Shown: positions 24,501 through 30,009 of the stretch, one piece after another | Numbering within the stretch: position 1 is the stretch's first letter | How the letters are laid out: each line of letters opens with the position of its first letter | Origin: Beroe forskalii | Taxonomy: Eukaryota > Ctenophora > Nuda > Beroida > Beroidae | Assembly (NCBI GenBank): GCA_011033025.1 | Contig: WFMF01000106.1 | Span: 248,001-312,000 of the forward strand | Reading direction: 5' to 3' | DNA length: 64,000 nt | Translations under genes and position numbers: made by a program | The notes under the pieces: generated by a model | Databases searched by the model: none | The model's input: the letters and a program-made list of their open reading frames with translations, nothing else | What the model was told of the DNA's origin: nothing

Positions 24501-27452
24501 AAGTTTGATATTGTACACTTTGTTTGGTCGGTCCTTCAGTGTTCACATTCCGATGTATTGGTATGTTGCTGATGATTTACACATTATCAATTATGTTGTA
24601 CTTGTACAATTATCATTCAAATTTGAATGGATTCTTGAGAATGTTAGAATGTGTGTGTCTTTAATATTCACTTCGTGATTGTATCTTTTCGATTTGTTTG
24701 TACCTTTGATTTTGCAAAAGTTTATGGAAATGAAGGTTTTGATGGAACTTATGTTCTTATGCTGATTGCTGCCTCTTCAAAAAAGCTTCAAAATACTTAA
24801 GTCAATTCACAAATGTGAAGACTTATATTAATAAGTCATAAAGTGTCCTGGTGGGGTCTAAATCTGTCCAAATTAAACTTACTTCGAATCGGCCGTGTAT
24901 ATACTATATAACCACGCGCCAAGAGAGAGACACATATAGCACTCACTGGCGTTCGTACTATATGAGCAATTAGACACTCACTGCGTTCGCGCCTAATTGT
25001 AATTCACCACGCTGCGCGTGGCGAATTGCAAAAGTCTCTCTCTAGCCGCGTGGTTATATAGTCTATAATTTATGCCTGATATTTGCAAATAACTCCTGGG
25101 AACATTCTTTAATCTATGAACTTTTCAAACCCTTCCTTCAGATTTACAGACGGATAGCTAATCGTCTGACTAACTGGGAGAACCACCGAACTCAGAAGGA
25201 CCACGACAACCACCTCTCCTTTAAGATATACCTCTTCGAGTTTGTCAACTACTACGGGACACTGTTCTACATTGCTTTCTTCAAGGGCAAAACAGGAACA
25301 ATTATTTCATGCTTCCCGGGACAATTACATTAATTTGTAGAATTGTTATAAGCTGTCATTGATTTTTGTCATTGATCCGTCATACTCTAAGCATTCATCA
25401 GTTAAATTTTTAAGAAATTATTAACGAAAGTCACCCAATTCAGTCTCCAAAAACATTACATTCAGGCAATGTGAGTTCGCCCGGGACGCCTCAGTACCTG
25501 TACGGGAAGTCCCTCAAAGTGGAGGGGTGCGCCCCCGGGGGCTGCATGAGCGAGGTGCGATTAAATGAGAAATCTACAATTTTCGTTGTGTTCAATTATT
25601 TTCTGGATGTTATGTTCGTATGATGACGTTTAAGTTGATTAAATGCAGCATTTCATTCATTGATACATCAATCGATTCCGTTGGTGATTGAAATTACCAT
25701 TAGGCAAACCTTGTCCTGACCTTTCCCCCTTTCTCTCAGGTTTCCATCCAGATGATCCTTATCATGACGATGCGACAACTTGTTCCCATCTCCAAACACA
25801 TTCTCCGTACCCTGAATATCAACAGAATCCGAGAGGAGCTCAAGTTTAAACTCCTCACTCCGCTGGTGTCGTGCTGTGGCTTTGACTTTGCTATACGATG
25901 GAGAAACATGGCTCAACAGAACTTGGAGGATTTCAGTGAGTCAGATAGTTGATCACTTGATTGCATATGCATTTGTATTTATCAAGGAATTTATGGATAA
26001 TGTTTTATAGAAATGTTAAGTGGTGGAGTTCATTTTAATTGGATTCTGATCTCTTTTTACTTTTCGTTTTATTCCGCAAACATCTTACATTATTTTATTT
26101 TCACAGAGAACGAAAGACCCCAGTTTATCGAGGATTTCGAGCTGACAGATCCTCTGGAGATGTATCAGGAATACGTAGACAACATAATTCAGCTAGGTGG
26201 GTTTTATCGCCCTGTTTCAATTTCTGAGACATTTCTTAATTCTTACTCAGTGATTGAGCGATAATCAATTCTTCAAGGATCAGTTTAGTGAGTACTCTCC
26301 ATTCTCTCTCATGTCACCTCATATATTTCACAGGTTTTCTTACGATGTTCGTGACTGCCTTCCCTCTGGCTCCCCTGATCTGTCTCTTCGTCAACATGTG
26401 GCAACTCAGACAGGACGCCACACGCTACGTCAAGAGAGTCCGCCGTCCCGTGGGTTTCAGATCCGAGGGTATCGGAACCTGGATGAACATCCTGGAAGTT
26501 CTGTCTCGGGTAGCTATCCTTGTTAACGCGGTGCTGATAGCGTTTACATTCGATTATCTGCCAATGATTGTGTATAAGCGTTACTATGGCAACGATGAGA
26601 CGATGGCTGGCTATGTGGACTTCATGCTGGCAACGCACGAGTTTACTCTCACTAATGGAACTACTCAGACATGCAGGTATCATTGTAAAATTTGACATGG
26701 TTGTACATTGTACTATGTTACTGAAATAACACTGAATTACAAGCCACATCTCTTTCGCGATATTTGGAACCACAAAGCATTGAGTAGACAGGTCTCTGCC
26801 CATTATTCTTCTGACTCCTATCCCTAATTTCTCAACTGCCTATATTCCATTATTACTTTTCTCCCAGGTATTGGTCGTATATCCATCCCGCGCGGCACGA
26901 CCACTCCACTTTCTGGATGGAGTTGATGCTGGCACGGATGCTCTTTATCTTCCTTTTCCAGAACCTAGTATGGGCAGCTGTCAAAGTACTGGAGCTTGTC
27001 TGTGATAGTACTCCCAAAGCTGTCAAAGAGCGCAGTAAGTTTCCTCGTGGAATGTTTGGGAAATGAATTTCGTATTGTCTTGAGAACAGGGATTTACTTT
27101 TTAATCCTCATACTTTTATTTTAAGACGTCTGATTTATAGCTTTTCGTTTGATGGTTGTTATTTTCAGTGGTGCTGGAAGAAGAAATAGCGCAAGAGTGG
27201 CTGAGTTCCGATGAAGGTTCAGACAATGAGGAAGAGAACGATGAAATGAAGAAATCCTCTACGCCTCAACCCCGACTTTCGAGACTTTCCAGGTATCTCC
27301 GAGCAACTTTTGTGTCGAATGTTGGTATATACAAAGTGTGTTTCTCAAATCAATCCCAGATTGAAAATTCTATGGAACCAATCTTCTATTCTATGGAACA
27401 ATCTCTTTGTAATTGTGCATATGTTCATGTATGTTCCTCAACAAAACCCTGA
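120..27452 (+). CDS. Anoctamin (TMEM16) family gene, copy 1 (5' end outside window)
   Basis: Multi-exon gene of the anoctamin family: membrane proteins that act as Ca2+-gated chloride channels or phospholipid scramblases; which activity applies here cannot be read from sequence. Exons with matching phases: 120-285, 555-669, 14495-14584, 14871-15191, 16890-17016, 17230-17374, 17767-17957, 20597-20690, 21669-21834, 22167-22298, 22598-22794, 23023-23166, 23368-23508, 23695-23865, 25142-25286, 25466-25554, 25740-25935, 26107-26196, 26334-26676, 26868-27034, 27169-27292 (reading on to TGA at 27452). Family marks: the CAPGGC motif, FVNYY before FYIAFFKG, EYVDNIIQLG, and the AFPLAPL segment. The acidic residues after CAPGGC and in EYVDN lie where the family binds Ca2+. 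The first two exons of copy 2 have no partner here because they lie left of base 1. Odd points: a GC donor at 25287 and a weak donor at 25555. Confidence 0.93.
555..669 (+). CDS. Anoctamin copy 1, NFSSKFEEYR exon
   Basis: TTTCAG|AAC to TACG|GTAATA, 38 codons plus one base. It encodes FEEYRAIKICGSNFAMDTWA and ends MKPVEPPY, the region where anoctamins carry their F.KI..P....AE.L pattern. The intron that follows is 13.8 kb because of transposon insertions. Confidence 0.88.
670..1326. other. Intron, start of the 13.8-kb intron
   Basis: No gene. Two related blocks (about 675-845 and 965-1125) each with an ATTGG/CCAAT-like foldback and an AAATGGG..CGCCAGGCCC segment; both are also in the right arm (50370-50830). 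Confidence 0.6.
2147..7305 (-). mobile_element. hAT-like DNA transposon, apparently autonomous
   Basis: Terminal inverted repeats CATAGCTTCATCC at 2147-2159 and its complement at 7293-7305, starting CA and ending TG as in hAT elements. Flanking direct repeat CTGAGCG at 2140-2146 and 7306-7312 (7 of the expected 8 bp). Subterminal regions are C-rich on both sides (2160-2300, 7140-7290). It contains one intact 993-codon ORF. No match in the other arm, so it inserted after the arms separated. Confidence 0.75.
3206..6187 (-). CDS. hAT-superfamily transposase-like protein, 993 aa
   Basis: Uninterrupted ORF of 993 codons within hAT-type TIRs. The N-terminus starts MAQQNLNQFFKGGRP, followed by a Pro-rich linker. 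A possible zinc finger uses CNTC (about residue 170) and the later HVNTCH. Mid-protein GNCGDGVSTN and CASHSCD fit the second catalytic Asp and the CxxH motif of hAT transposases. LWTWGGTRMGHFL fits the conserved Trp block. The C-terminus has FPEVSELIQILLATAANTGY followed by LERSYSILEMI, the hAT dimerisation region. The third catalytic residue was not placed with certainty. It could instead be a hAT-derived host gene, but the TIRs and target duplication favour a transposon. Confidence 0.75.
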   Translation of the reverse strand: MAQQNLNQFFKGGRPAPIPPTAPPTPPPAPPEEVAQQPAPCSSSSKGKRNSLFGFSSDSMKSRIDSMNRLPPQGNWRQFGKLTIQSTVLEQTWTYSQEGEGFKEHKILMICPWGMLHSLTKKQSSSKCYSSFNVLPESVRTSLGLTKDNYDKDKMELSVSNKGNLGMKDLHRVFCNTCESQILPKLIEKYVKDNKLRENAKVGDLIDNFDRLGMNQDSTDVVGCFLPYEANVMAGPNGRRFILRPTEHVNTCHPQTINKFKQVKKPTFSKALPLSSPGNESNDKIVVVSEARKRSATADDAVLVTKYNKKLKMANVGALLGQTRINLSEKCSDATDEFAKGLCIKIVHGGVNMKHPHTNIIQSYDLATSTVSAYHELLTKNKDVRVTINERVTAAPPPKVAVNLNNINVVERAILKAYKEDSQSPFRDLESSPYWSFIHDGISKFSTSFNGFSVRYLDKEYNPCLLPMSLTKCPGAFSSEDLVEVLIKEIVMVKHVTNETGYHQVRSVLTGLVDAAGLQPCPQYFKLTKLGYMSTDEERINLIALMTSIPVGNCGDGVSTNLKAGRIITDEFGWPIPSNRCASHSCDGTLKRLATSKTMSVAEVVTCYEALRSVIKHFKQSIKDKDVLEESMKILNMTPIRLWTWGGTRMGHFLTACHKTYQNIIPVYNALFSIALKDTKARDTLFSPKICFVLAIMSDLCEKWKSEYLRPLDKNTTLVSTVERTSQNLVSALQEDTFQTTNADKFVTNMTIDVNGNILLKIDDAEILLNRNSRVPRGHNTDSYLEETKSNMNILKKKILNNITENISDQIADSMYTLWSCLDLESTATLDERINKLYDLYTIFGMRTVKTMPEKWMNYEITIEFSPRIESGSWESFKLQFVKAWPVITTLWLHEKLNGTKSQVECLKKFITTQSISFPEVSELIQILLATAANTGYLERSYSILEMICEKRRNSMTQDTIQTLYLLGVLQIPVREVNQYKDVIKILEKKSSI
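7313..8289. other. Left-arm insertion, no gene seen
   Basis: AT-rich, no coding frame I would support; part repeats sequence left of the hAT element. Confidence 0.5.
8290..8828 (+). pseudogene. Decayed copy of a P2X7 C-terminal-domain gene
   Basis: ORF 8619-8828 encodes LKRHLLYRNFVIMANKG then NNRTVIPRCVVGKIREKYPQ and GSYEGYHD. This matches the zinc-binding cytosolic domain at the end of P2X7 receptors, which also occurs alone in many invertebrate proteins. Upstream, in another frame, 8411-8467 encodes FCECDKCFDSKVQPSCML, the Cys cluster that precedes it in that domain, then TAG at 8468. After the TAG, SCRKCDELSDLIYL continues. One frameshift and at least one stop separate the halves. An ATG at 8297 opens a Ser/Lys-rich start. 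It may be a retrocopy or transposon cargo. Confidence 0.6.
9491..9519. repeat. (AAT)n microsatellite
   Basis: About ten uninterrupted AAT units, left arm only. Confidence 0.95.
9877..10052. mobile_element. 176-bp hAT-type MITE
   Basis: The ends are CAGGACGTAGCCAG and CTGGCTACGCCCCTG (imperfect TIRs), flanked by the exact 8-bp direct repeat TCGAGGAA at 9869-9876 and 10053-10060. No coding capacity. The GGGGCGTAGCCAG-type end is common among animal non-autonomous elements. Confidence 0.85.
10280..11395. mobile_element. 1.1-kb TIR element with GC-rich hairpins
   Basis: Inverted ends TCCCGGTTGGAATA at 10280 and the complement ending at 11395, flanked by TGATAA at 10274-10279 and 11396-11401. 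No ORF recognised. The 3' part (11215-11320) is a chain of short perfect GC hairpins such as GGGGGCTTCGCCCCC, unlike the AT-rich surroundings. Superfamily not assigned. Confidence 0.6.
11411..11599 (-). CDS. Short ORF of unknown function, possible exon fragment
   Basis: 62 codons: it begins MKGNRLKDLKKVCSKPPQNY, with an acidic part DVEDDSLRIPTSDFTDLEDF. The composition is protein-like, but there is no recognised family and no copy in the other arm. It may be part of a transposon or a captured exon. Confidence 0.25.
   Translation of the reverse strand: MKGNRLKDLKKVCSKPPQNYSIILSLDVEDDSLRIPTSDFTDLEDFTDVLDSSREIPPRAII
11759..13880 (-). repeat. Four degenerate copies of a FQHYVREEEQLI block (left arm)
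   Basis: Copies of a block whose minus strand reads FQHYVREEEQLIRETRDWYN and variants at about 11940-12025, 12380-12468, 13160-13260 and 13640-13730, separated by 450-750 bp. Each is embedded in longer related sequence with further shared lines. Antisense to the anoctamin intron. Short ORFs remain but frames are broken; I take it as an old amplified repeat, not a gene. Confidence 0.55.
14270..14511 (+). repeat. Tandem copies of an acceptor plus exon start (left arm)
   Basis: Units of about 46 bp ending GTTTTTAG then CGCATCTGGTGAGTGG, the true exon start at 14495. Three AG acceptors in series here including the real one; an older diverged unit lies at about 14287. Confidence 0.75.
14495..14584 (+). 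CDS. Anoctamin copy 1, HLVSGWRTERKF exon
   Basis: 90 bases, phase 1 in and out: TTTTTAG|CG to GACG|GTATAAC. It encodes HLVSGWRTERKF, a triple His, AGDDD and CYTHRNTD. Support: the frame is conserved in the other arm with a silent CGG/AGG change, and phases match both neighbours. Its acceptor plus first 16 bases is repeated in tandem upstream. Confidence 0.7.
14596..14680. repeat. 11-bp tandem repeat GAATGTTATTA (left arm)
   Basis: About eight slightly varied units just after the donor at 14585; the mirror array is at 45765-45855. Confidence 0.9.
14871..15191 (+). CDS. Anoctamin copy 1, variable cytosolic linker exon
   Basis: 321 bases, CCTAG|CT to CTCA|GTAAGT, phase 1 in and out. It encodes a low-complexity acidic, Asp-Val rich segment (GGGDVWRGDVRSEV, repeated DVS) ending with VKRLYPSLSGYMEGVSNWGR. 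No domain recognised; probably a disordered cytosolic loop. It is the only exon that differs clearly in residues and length between copies, and all length changes are multiples of three. Confidence 0.75.
15192..16889. other. Intron
   Basis: Begins with the 30-bp repeat; otherwise AT-rich sequence shared with the right arm and no supported gene. Acceptor copies sit at its end. Confidence 0.7.
15205..15265. repeat. 30-bp repeat after a donor site (left arm)
   Basis: Two units of TGATTGGCTGGCATTAACAA plus GCTCGGAGTT, starting just after the GTAAGT at 15192, with a partial third. Confidence 0.85.
16820..16905 (+). repeat. Duplicated acceptor of the poly-Glu exon (left arm)
   Basis: Two units of about 58 bp: TTATCCAG|AATCAGTGTTGGATCT and AACCCAG|GATCAGTGTTGGATCT. 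Only the second leads into the open exon. Confidence 0.8.
16890..17016 (+). CDS. Anoctamin copy 1, poly-Glu exon
   Basis: CCCAG|GATCAG to AATGG|GTAATT, phase 1 in, phase 2 out. It encodes SVLDLEHDKPVDKLIAMYNE then a run of seven Glu. One decoy copy of the acceptor plus exon start lies just upstream (16832-16889). Confidence 0.78.
17230..17374 (+). CDS. Anoctamin copy 1, HHHRIFDSSRY exon
   Basis: AAATCCAG|GCAAAA to GATGAT|GTGAGT, 145 bases, phase 2 in, 0 out. It encodes IFDSSRYVPDNLKSAVRSMV and a basic/polar tail ending DLEMDD. The alternative acceptor at 17165 gives stop codons in the required phase. Confidence 0.75.
17767..17957 (+). CDS. Anoctamin copy 1, WTTKLNNWFF exon
   Basis: TGTACAG|GTC to GCCAG|GTAATA, 63 codons plus two bases. 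It encodes KKKDETVYKESEAFKQLTFL, then LWTTKLNNWFFNLLHGDD and a charged tail ending in VA(R). Cytosolic; conserved without residue change in the other copy. Confidence 0.8.
18136..18201 (+). CDS. Possible 66-base cassette exon, copy 1
   Basis: ATATAAG|A to GCCAG|GTACTT, phase 2 in and out, so it could be included or skipped without changing frame. It would encode EWEVNEFKKSIQKQSEDASV ending VA(R), like the preceding exon. The frame is open in both arms with a silent GTA/GTT change. Low confidence. Confidence 0.35.
19289..19395. repeat. Stem-loop element, copy A left
   Basis: Imperfect inverted repeat of about 40 bp per arm (AATTTCCAAATCGCGCGCAC ... and GTACAAATGGTGCTC ... TTGGAAAT) around a short AT-rich centre. 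Probably a short MITE. Mirror at 39777-39878. Confidence 0.65.
20095..20212. repeat. Stem-loop element, copy B left
   Basis: Second copy of the element at 19289 in direct orientation about 800 bp away, sharing also the preceding TTGCGAGAAACT block. Mirror at 36612-36730. Confidence 0.65.
20597..20690 (+). CDS. Anoctamin copy 1, FYNSSERSLM exon
   Basis: CCCTAG|AGCT to TTAATG|GTAATG, 94 bases, phase 2 in, 0 out. It encodes AIRAPFTYAKKCRFLGHSEP then EFYNSSERSLM, which corresponds to the family's FF....RS.IV motif before the first membrane segment. Single copy in this arm. Confidence 0.88.
21669..21834 (+). CDS. Anoctamin copy 1, FPLHAGGY exon
   Basis: Phase 0 in, 1 out. It encodes VFRILEKPEIRVSEDETPLK, MYREGCFEAAFPLHAGGY and a tail ending KWCDINL. 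FPLH is the conserved family block just before the membrane domain. Confidence 0.92.
22167..22298 (+). CDS. Anoctamin copy 1, QPINIVKNYFG exon
   Basis: 132 bases, phase 1 in and out. It encodes RKLLRYFWSSSHMQWKYQPI, IVKNYFGAV and the start of TM1 (MYFAYVG), the QP..I..YFG family signature. Confidence 0.94.
22598..22794 (+). CDS. Anoctamin copy 1, TM1 exon with Cys-rich loop
   Basis: 197 bases. TM1 (LTIPAIVGSIIFLYGI) followed by an extracellular loop with six cysteines (Cys at CNSG, CADC, SCEA, YCF), the typical disulfide-rich first loop of anoctamins. Confidence 0.95.
23023..23166 (+). CDS. Anoctamin copy 1, TM2 exon
   Basis: 48 codons, phase 0 in and out. TM2 (GAVIVFSIVMMLWLAAFVTF) then the WKRQQ segment and HTWGTTN. 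Followed by an 8-residue Ser-rich end. Confidence 0.95.
23368..23508 (+). CDS. Anoctamin copy 1, TM3 exon
   Basis: 47 codons, TTCCCAG|GCT to ATATTC|GTACGT. Cytosolic basic linker, then ITFWRRLPQYVLAFTVIAIF, the start of TM3. A further-upstream acceptor at 23334 would add residues in copy 1, but the two arms differ by 4 bases in that stretch, so I reject it. Confidence 0.92.
23695..23865 (+). CDS. Anoctamin copy 1, TM3/TM4 exon
   Basis: 57 codons, donor TTC|GTTAGT. LSVACMLTLTITVYNYSLSV (membrane), a polar loop with YANEIANII, then GISGTVILILSF (membrane). Confidence 0.94.
24040..24115. repeat. Short tandem repeat in the TM4-TM5 intron (left arm)
   Basis: Three units of TCCATCAGTAGATTTC plus AAAAG, in a 1.1-kb stretch (about 23900-25065) missing from the right-arm intron. 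Confidence 0.8.
24180..24252. repeat. 16-bp tandem repeat GTTTATTTACCCT(G)
   Basis: Four to five units, left arm only. Confidence 0.9.
24895..25072. mobile_element. Foldback MITE-like element
   Basis: Ends CTATATAACCACGCG...AGAGAGAGA and complement TCTCTCTCTAG...CGCGTGGTTATATAG enclose palindromic GC-rich core pieces. Left arm only. No clear target duplication. Confidence 0.55.
25142..25286 (+). CDS. Anoctamin copy 1, TM5/TM6 exon, GC donor
   Basis: 48 codons plus one base. It encodes the LTNWENHRTQKDHDN linker, then FKIYLFEFVNYYGTLFYIAF and FKG; the Asn in FVN is a Ca2+-site position in the family. The donor reads AAGG|GCAAAA, a GC donor. If it fails, read-through reaches a TAA within about 17 codons. 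Confidence 0.92.
25466..25554 (+). CDS. Anoctamin copy 1, CAPGGC exon
   Basis: 29 codons with the family signature CAPGGCMSE; the Glu begins the Ca2+-binding helix. The donor GAG|GTGCGA is weak compared with GTAAGG in copy 2. Confidence 0.94.
25740..25935 (+). CDS. Anoctamin copy 1, TM7 and cytosolic linker exon
   Basis: 65 codons plus one base. VSIQMILIMTMRQLVPISKH continues the helix after CAPGGC, followed by NRIREELKFKLLTPLVSCC and a linker. Confidence 0.94.
26107..26196 (+). CDS. Anoctamin copy 1, EYVDNIIQL exon
   Basis: 90 bases, phase 1 in and out. It encodes ERPQFIEDFELTDPLEMYQE and YVDNIIQL; Glu and Asp of EYVD are the acidic pair expected in the Ca2+ site. Confidence 0.94.
26334..26676 (+). 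CDS. Anoctamin copy 1, TM8-TM9 exon
   Basis: 343 bases, the largest exon. It encodes FLTMFVTAFPLAPLICLFVN (membrane), a basic loop with VRRPVGFRSEGIG, then ILEVLSRVAILVNAVLIAFT (membrane) and an extracellular loop ending NGTTQTC. The NGT is a possible N-glycosylation site. Confidence 0.96.
26868..27034 (+). CDS. Anoctamin copy 1, TM10 exon
   Basis: 55 codons between split Arg and Met codons. FWMELMLARMLFIFLFQNLV is the last membrane helix; the cytosolic tail starts with LELVCDSTPKAVKER. Confidence 0.95.
27169..27452 (+). CDS. Anoctamin copy 1, C-terminal exon
   Basis: It encodes VLEEEIAQEWLSSDEGSDNE and an acidic/Ser-Arg tail to 27292, where AG|GTATCT could be a donor. Without splicing, the frame runs 53 more codons to a TGA at 27450-27452. 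Copy 2 has TAA at the same point, so this 3' end is uncertain. Confidence 0.75.
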
Positions 27453-27603
27453 AAGATGAAACGAATCATGAGTTTTGATTTTAAACCCAAGGAAATCCAT
27501 CACAGTGGTATGAATCGGCTTCAAAGTCGGTTTAATCAAAAACTACACCCTGGAATTTGTTGAAACTTGGTTTATATGTTCATTGTATGTCCCTCAACAC
27601 AAC
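27420..27603 (-). repeat. 172-bp satellite, inverted monomer
   Basis: One diverged monomer in reverse orientation to the main array; it carries the complement of TTGAGGGACATACAATGAAC. It directly abuts the forward array. Confidence 0.75.
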
Positions 27604-29035
27604 TAAACCAAGTGTCAACAAATTTGCATTTTTTTTTTGATTGAAACTGACTTAAAGCCGATTTCGAAGAACTTTTGTTGATACGAGAAATTTTCAAAGT
27701 GTTCTAAAATGGAAACTACACATACGATTCGTTTTATACTTAAATTGTGTTCATTGTGTCCTCAATAATGTACATATAAACAGATCATGTGTAGTTTTTT
27801 AAGACTGTGGTTTTTGATTAAACCGACTTTGAAGCCAATTTTGTACCACTTTCTTGAAATTAGAGATTTCCTTGTGTTCTAAAATGGAAACTACACATAT
27901 GATTCGTTTCATACTTTACAGTTGTGTTGATGGACATACAATGAACATATAAACCAAGTTTTAACAAATTCCAAGGTGTAGTTTTTGATTAAACCGACTT
28001 TGAAGCCGATTTTGTACCACTTTTCTTGAAATGGGAGATTTCCTTGTGTTCTAAAATGGAAACTACACATACGATTCGTTTCATACGCTACAGTACTGTC
28101 CATTGACATACAATGAACATATAAACCAAGTTTCAACAAATTCCAAGGTGTATTTTTTGATTGAATCGACTTTAAAGCCGATTTTGTTCCACTTTTGTTG
28201 ATACGAGAGATTTCCTTGTGTTCTCAAATGGAAACTACACATACAATTCGTTTCATACTTTACAGTTGTGTTCAACGACATACATTGAACATATAAACCA
28301 AGTTTCAACAAATTCCAAGGTGTAGTTTCTGATTAAATCGACTTAAAAGCCGATGTTGTACCACTTTTCTTGGTATGAGAGATTTCCCTGTGTTTTAAAA
28401 TGGAAACTACACATACGATTCGTTTCATAGGCTACAGTACTGTCCATTGACATACAATGAACATATAAACCAAGTTTCAACAAATTCCAAGGTGTATTTT
28501 TTGATTGAATCGACTTTGAAGCCGATTTTGTACCACTTTTGTTGATACGAGAGATTTCCTTGTGTTCTAAAATGGAAACTACACATACGATTCGTTTCAT
28601 ACTCTACAGTTGTGTTCATCGACATACGATGAACATATTATAAACCAAGTTTCAACAAATTCCAATGTGCATTTTTGATTAAATCGACTTTAAAGCCGAT
28701 ATTGTACCACTTTCTTGAAATGAGAGATTTCCTTGTGTTCTAAAATGGAAACTACACATACGATTCGTTTCATACTTCACAGTTGTGTTCAGGGACATAC
28801 AATGAACATATAAACCAAGTTTGAACAAATTCCAAGGTGTAGTTTTTGACTAAATCGACTTCAAAGCCGATTTTGTACCATTTTCTTGAAATGAGAGATT
28901 TCCTTGTGTTCTAAAATGGAAACTACACATACGATTCGTGTCATACTTTACAGTTGTGTTGAGGGACATACAATGAACATATGAACCAAGTTTCAAGAAA
29001 TTCCAAGGCGCAGTTTTTGATTTACTCGACTCTAT
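27604..29035 (+). repeat. 172-bp satellite array
   Basis: Eight monomers; the GGAAACTACACATACGATTC block begins at 27711, 27886, 28058, 28230, 28402, 28574, 28747 and 28918, so spacing is 171-175, mostly 172. Short minus-strand ORFs inside are by-products of the repeat. The monomer is of nucleosome length, like many animal satellites. Confidence 0.95.
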
Positions 29036-29881
29036 AAATTCTAAGTCTTTGCCGGTAACACGCGATTCTAGCCAGAAAAAGTGGTACAAATTTGAAGAAA
29101 GTCCTACTGCGACTTAATTTTCGGGCTGTGAAAACGTAGGCCGCGAGGTCTTAATTTGGATGTCTTCGGCGCACAATAATATTTGCGCGCGCGTGGGAAT
29201 ATTTTGCGCGCTAGTTTTGGATTCACGTGGGACAAAAGTGGTTTGAAAAAACAGGCAAAATGGCCAATAGCTCATGGTTTGAGGTTATTCGTAAGATCTA
29301 AAAGCTAAATTTCATTTTCATAAACTTTCAAACTCATCGGAATTCAGGATTGTTCCAAGAGAAACTCGCATATCTGAACGAAATGTAAAAGAAAAGTTCG
29401 ACATACCAATACCATACAAACATATCACATGGCCCATTTATAAATGCTTTTAAACTTAAATAGACAGATTTAATTCAATACTTAAACAGTTAACAAATGA
29501 ATGAAACAATACAGAATCTTCTGACACTAATAAACAAGACAATAAATTAAAGTCCTTCAACGCATCTTCGATTGACGATTCCTAGAAAACATGCCACCCG
29601 GCACTCAGCCTGATAAATTGTCCCTCATCTTAACATGCCCTTTTCCATTCACTATTTCATTTAGATGACTTCAATCCCCGATATTTAATCTTGAGAATCT
29701 TGCAGCAATTGAGGTGGCATTTCTTCACTTCGTTTTATCGGTTCGTCGGTGCCTGGTTCAACACAATGTTATTTTACATAAACCAACAGAAGATACTTGC
29801 CAAAAAAACTAAATAGACATCAATCTGATCAAAGAGGAGGTTGTTCCATAGAATAGGAGATTGGTTCCATAGAACTGCAAG
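29036..29881. other. Unique spacer next to gene 2
   Basis: No gene recognised. 29150-29215 has GCGCGCGC-rich inverted pieces. A short frame ATGGCCAATAGCTCATGGTT at 29262 ends after 13 codons or could end at a GTAAGA donor. The last 60 bases match sequence just past the copy 1 C-terminal exon. Confidence 0.5.
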
Positions 29882-30009
29882 TTACCTGGAAAGTCTTGAA
29901 AGTCGGGGTTGAGGCGTTGATGATTTCTTCATTTCATCGTTCTCTTCCTCATTATCTGAACCTTCATCAGAACTCAGCCACTCTTGTGCTATTTCTTCTT
30001 CCAGCACCA
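29882..30009 (-). CDS. Anoctamin copy 2, C-terminal exon
   Basis: Six differences from copy 1 in 124 shared bases, all at third codon positions. The tail ends LSRLSR followed by TAA at 29884-29882. The AG|GTAACT there could also be a donor, but no further exon is recognised. Confidence 0.8.

Larger units (their letters stand above)
23866..25141. other. Intron, enlarged in copy 1
   Basis: 1.28 kb versus 150 bp in copy 2; the excess is short repeats and a foldback element. Confidence 0.8.

Noticed and set aside
26309-26803. 164-codon minus-strand ORF
   Set aside because: Shadow of the anoctamin TM8-TM9 exon on the other strand.
27604-29035. CRISPR-like array
   Set aside because: The repeats are contiguous 172-bp monomers without spacers and the DNA is eukaryotic.
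27909-29089. Series of 66-85 codon minus-strand ORFs with LKLGLYVHCMS-like text
   Set aside because: They follow the 172-bp satellite; the period is not a multiple of three and frames shift from unit to unit.
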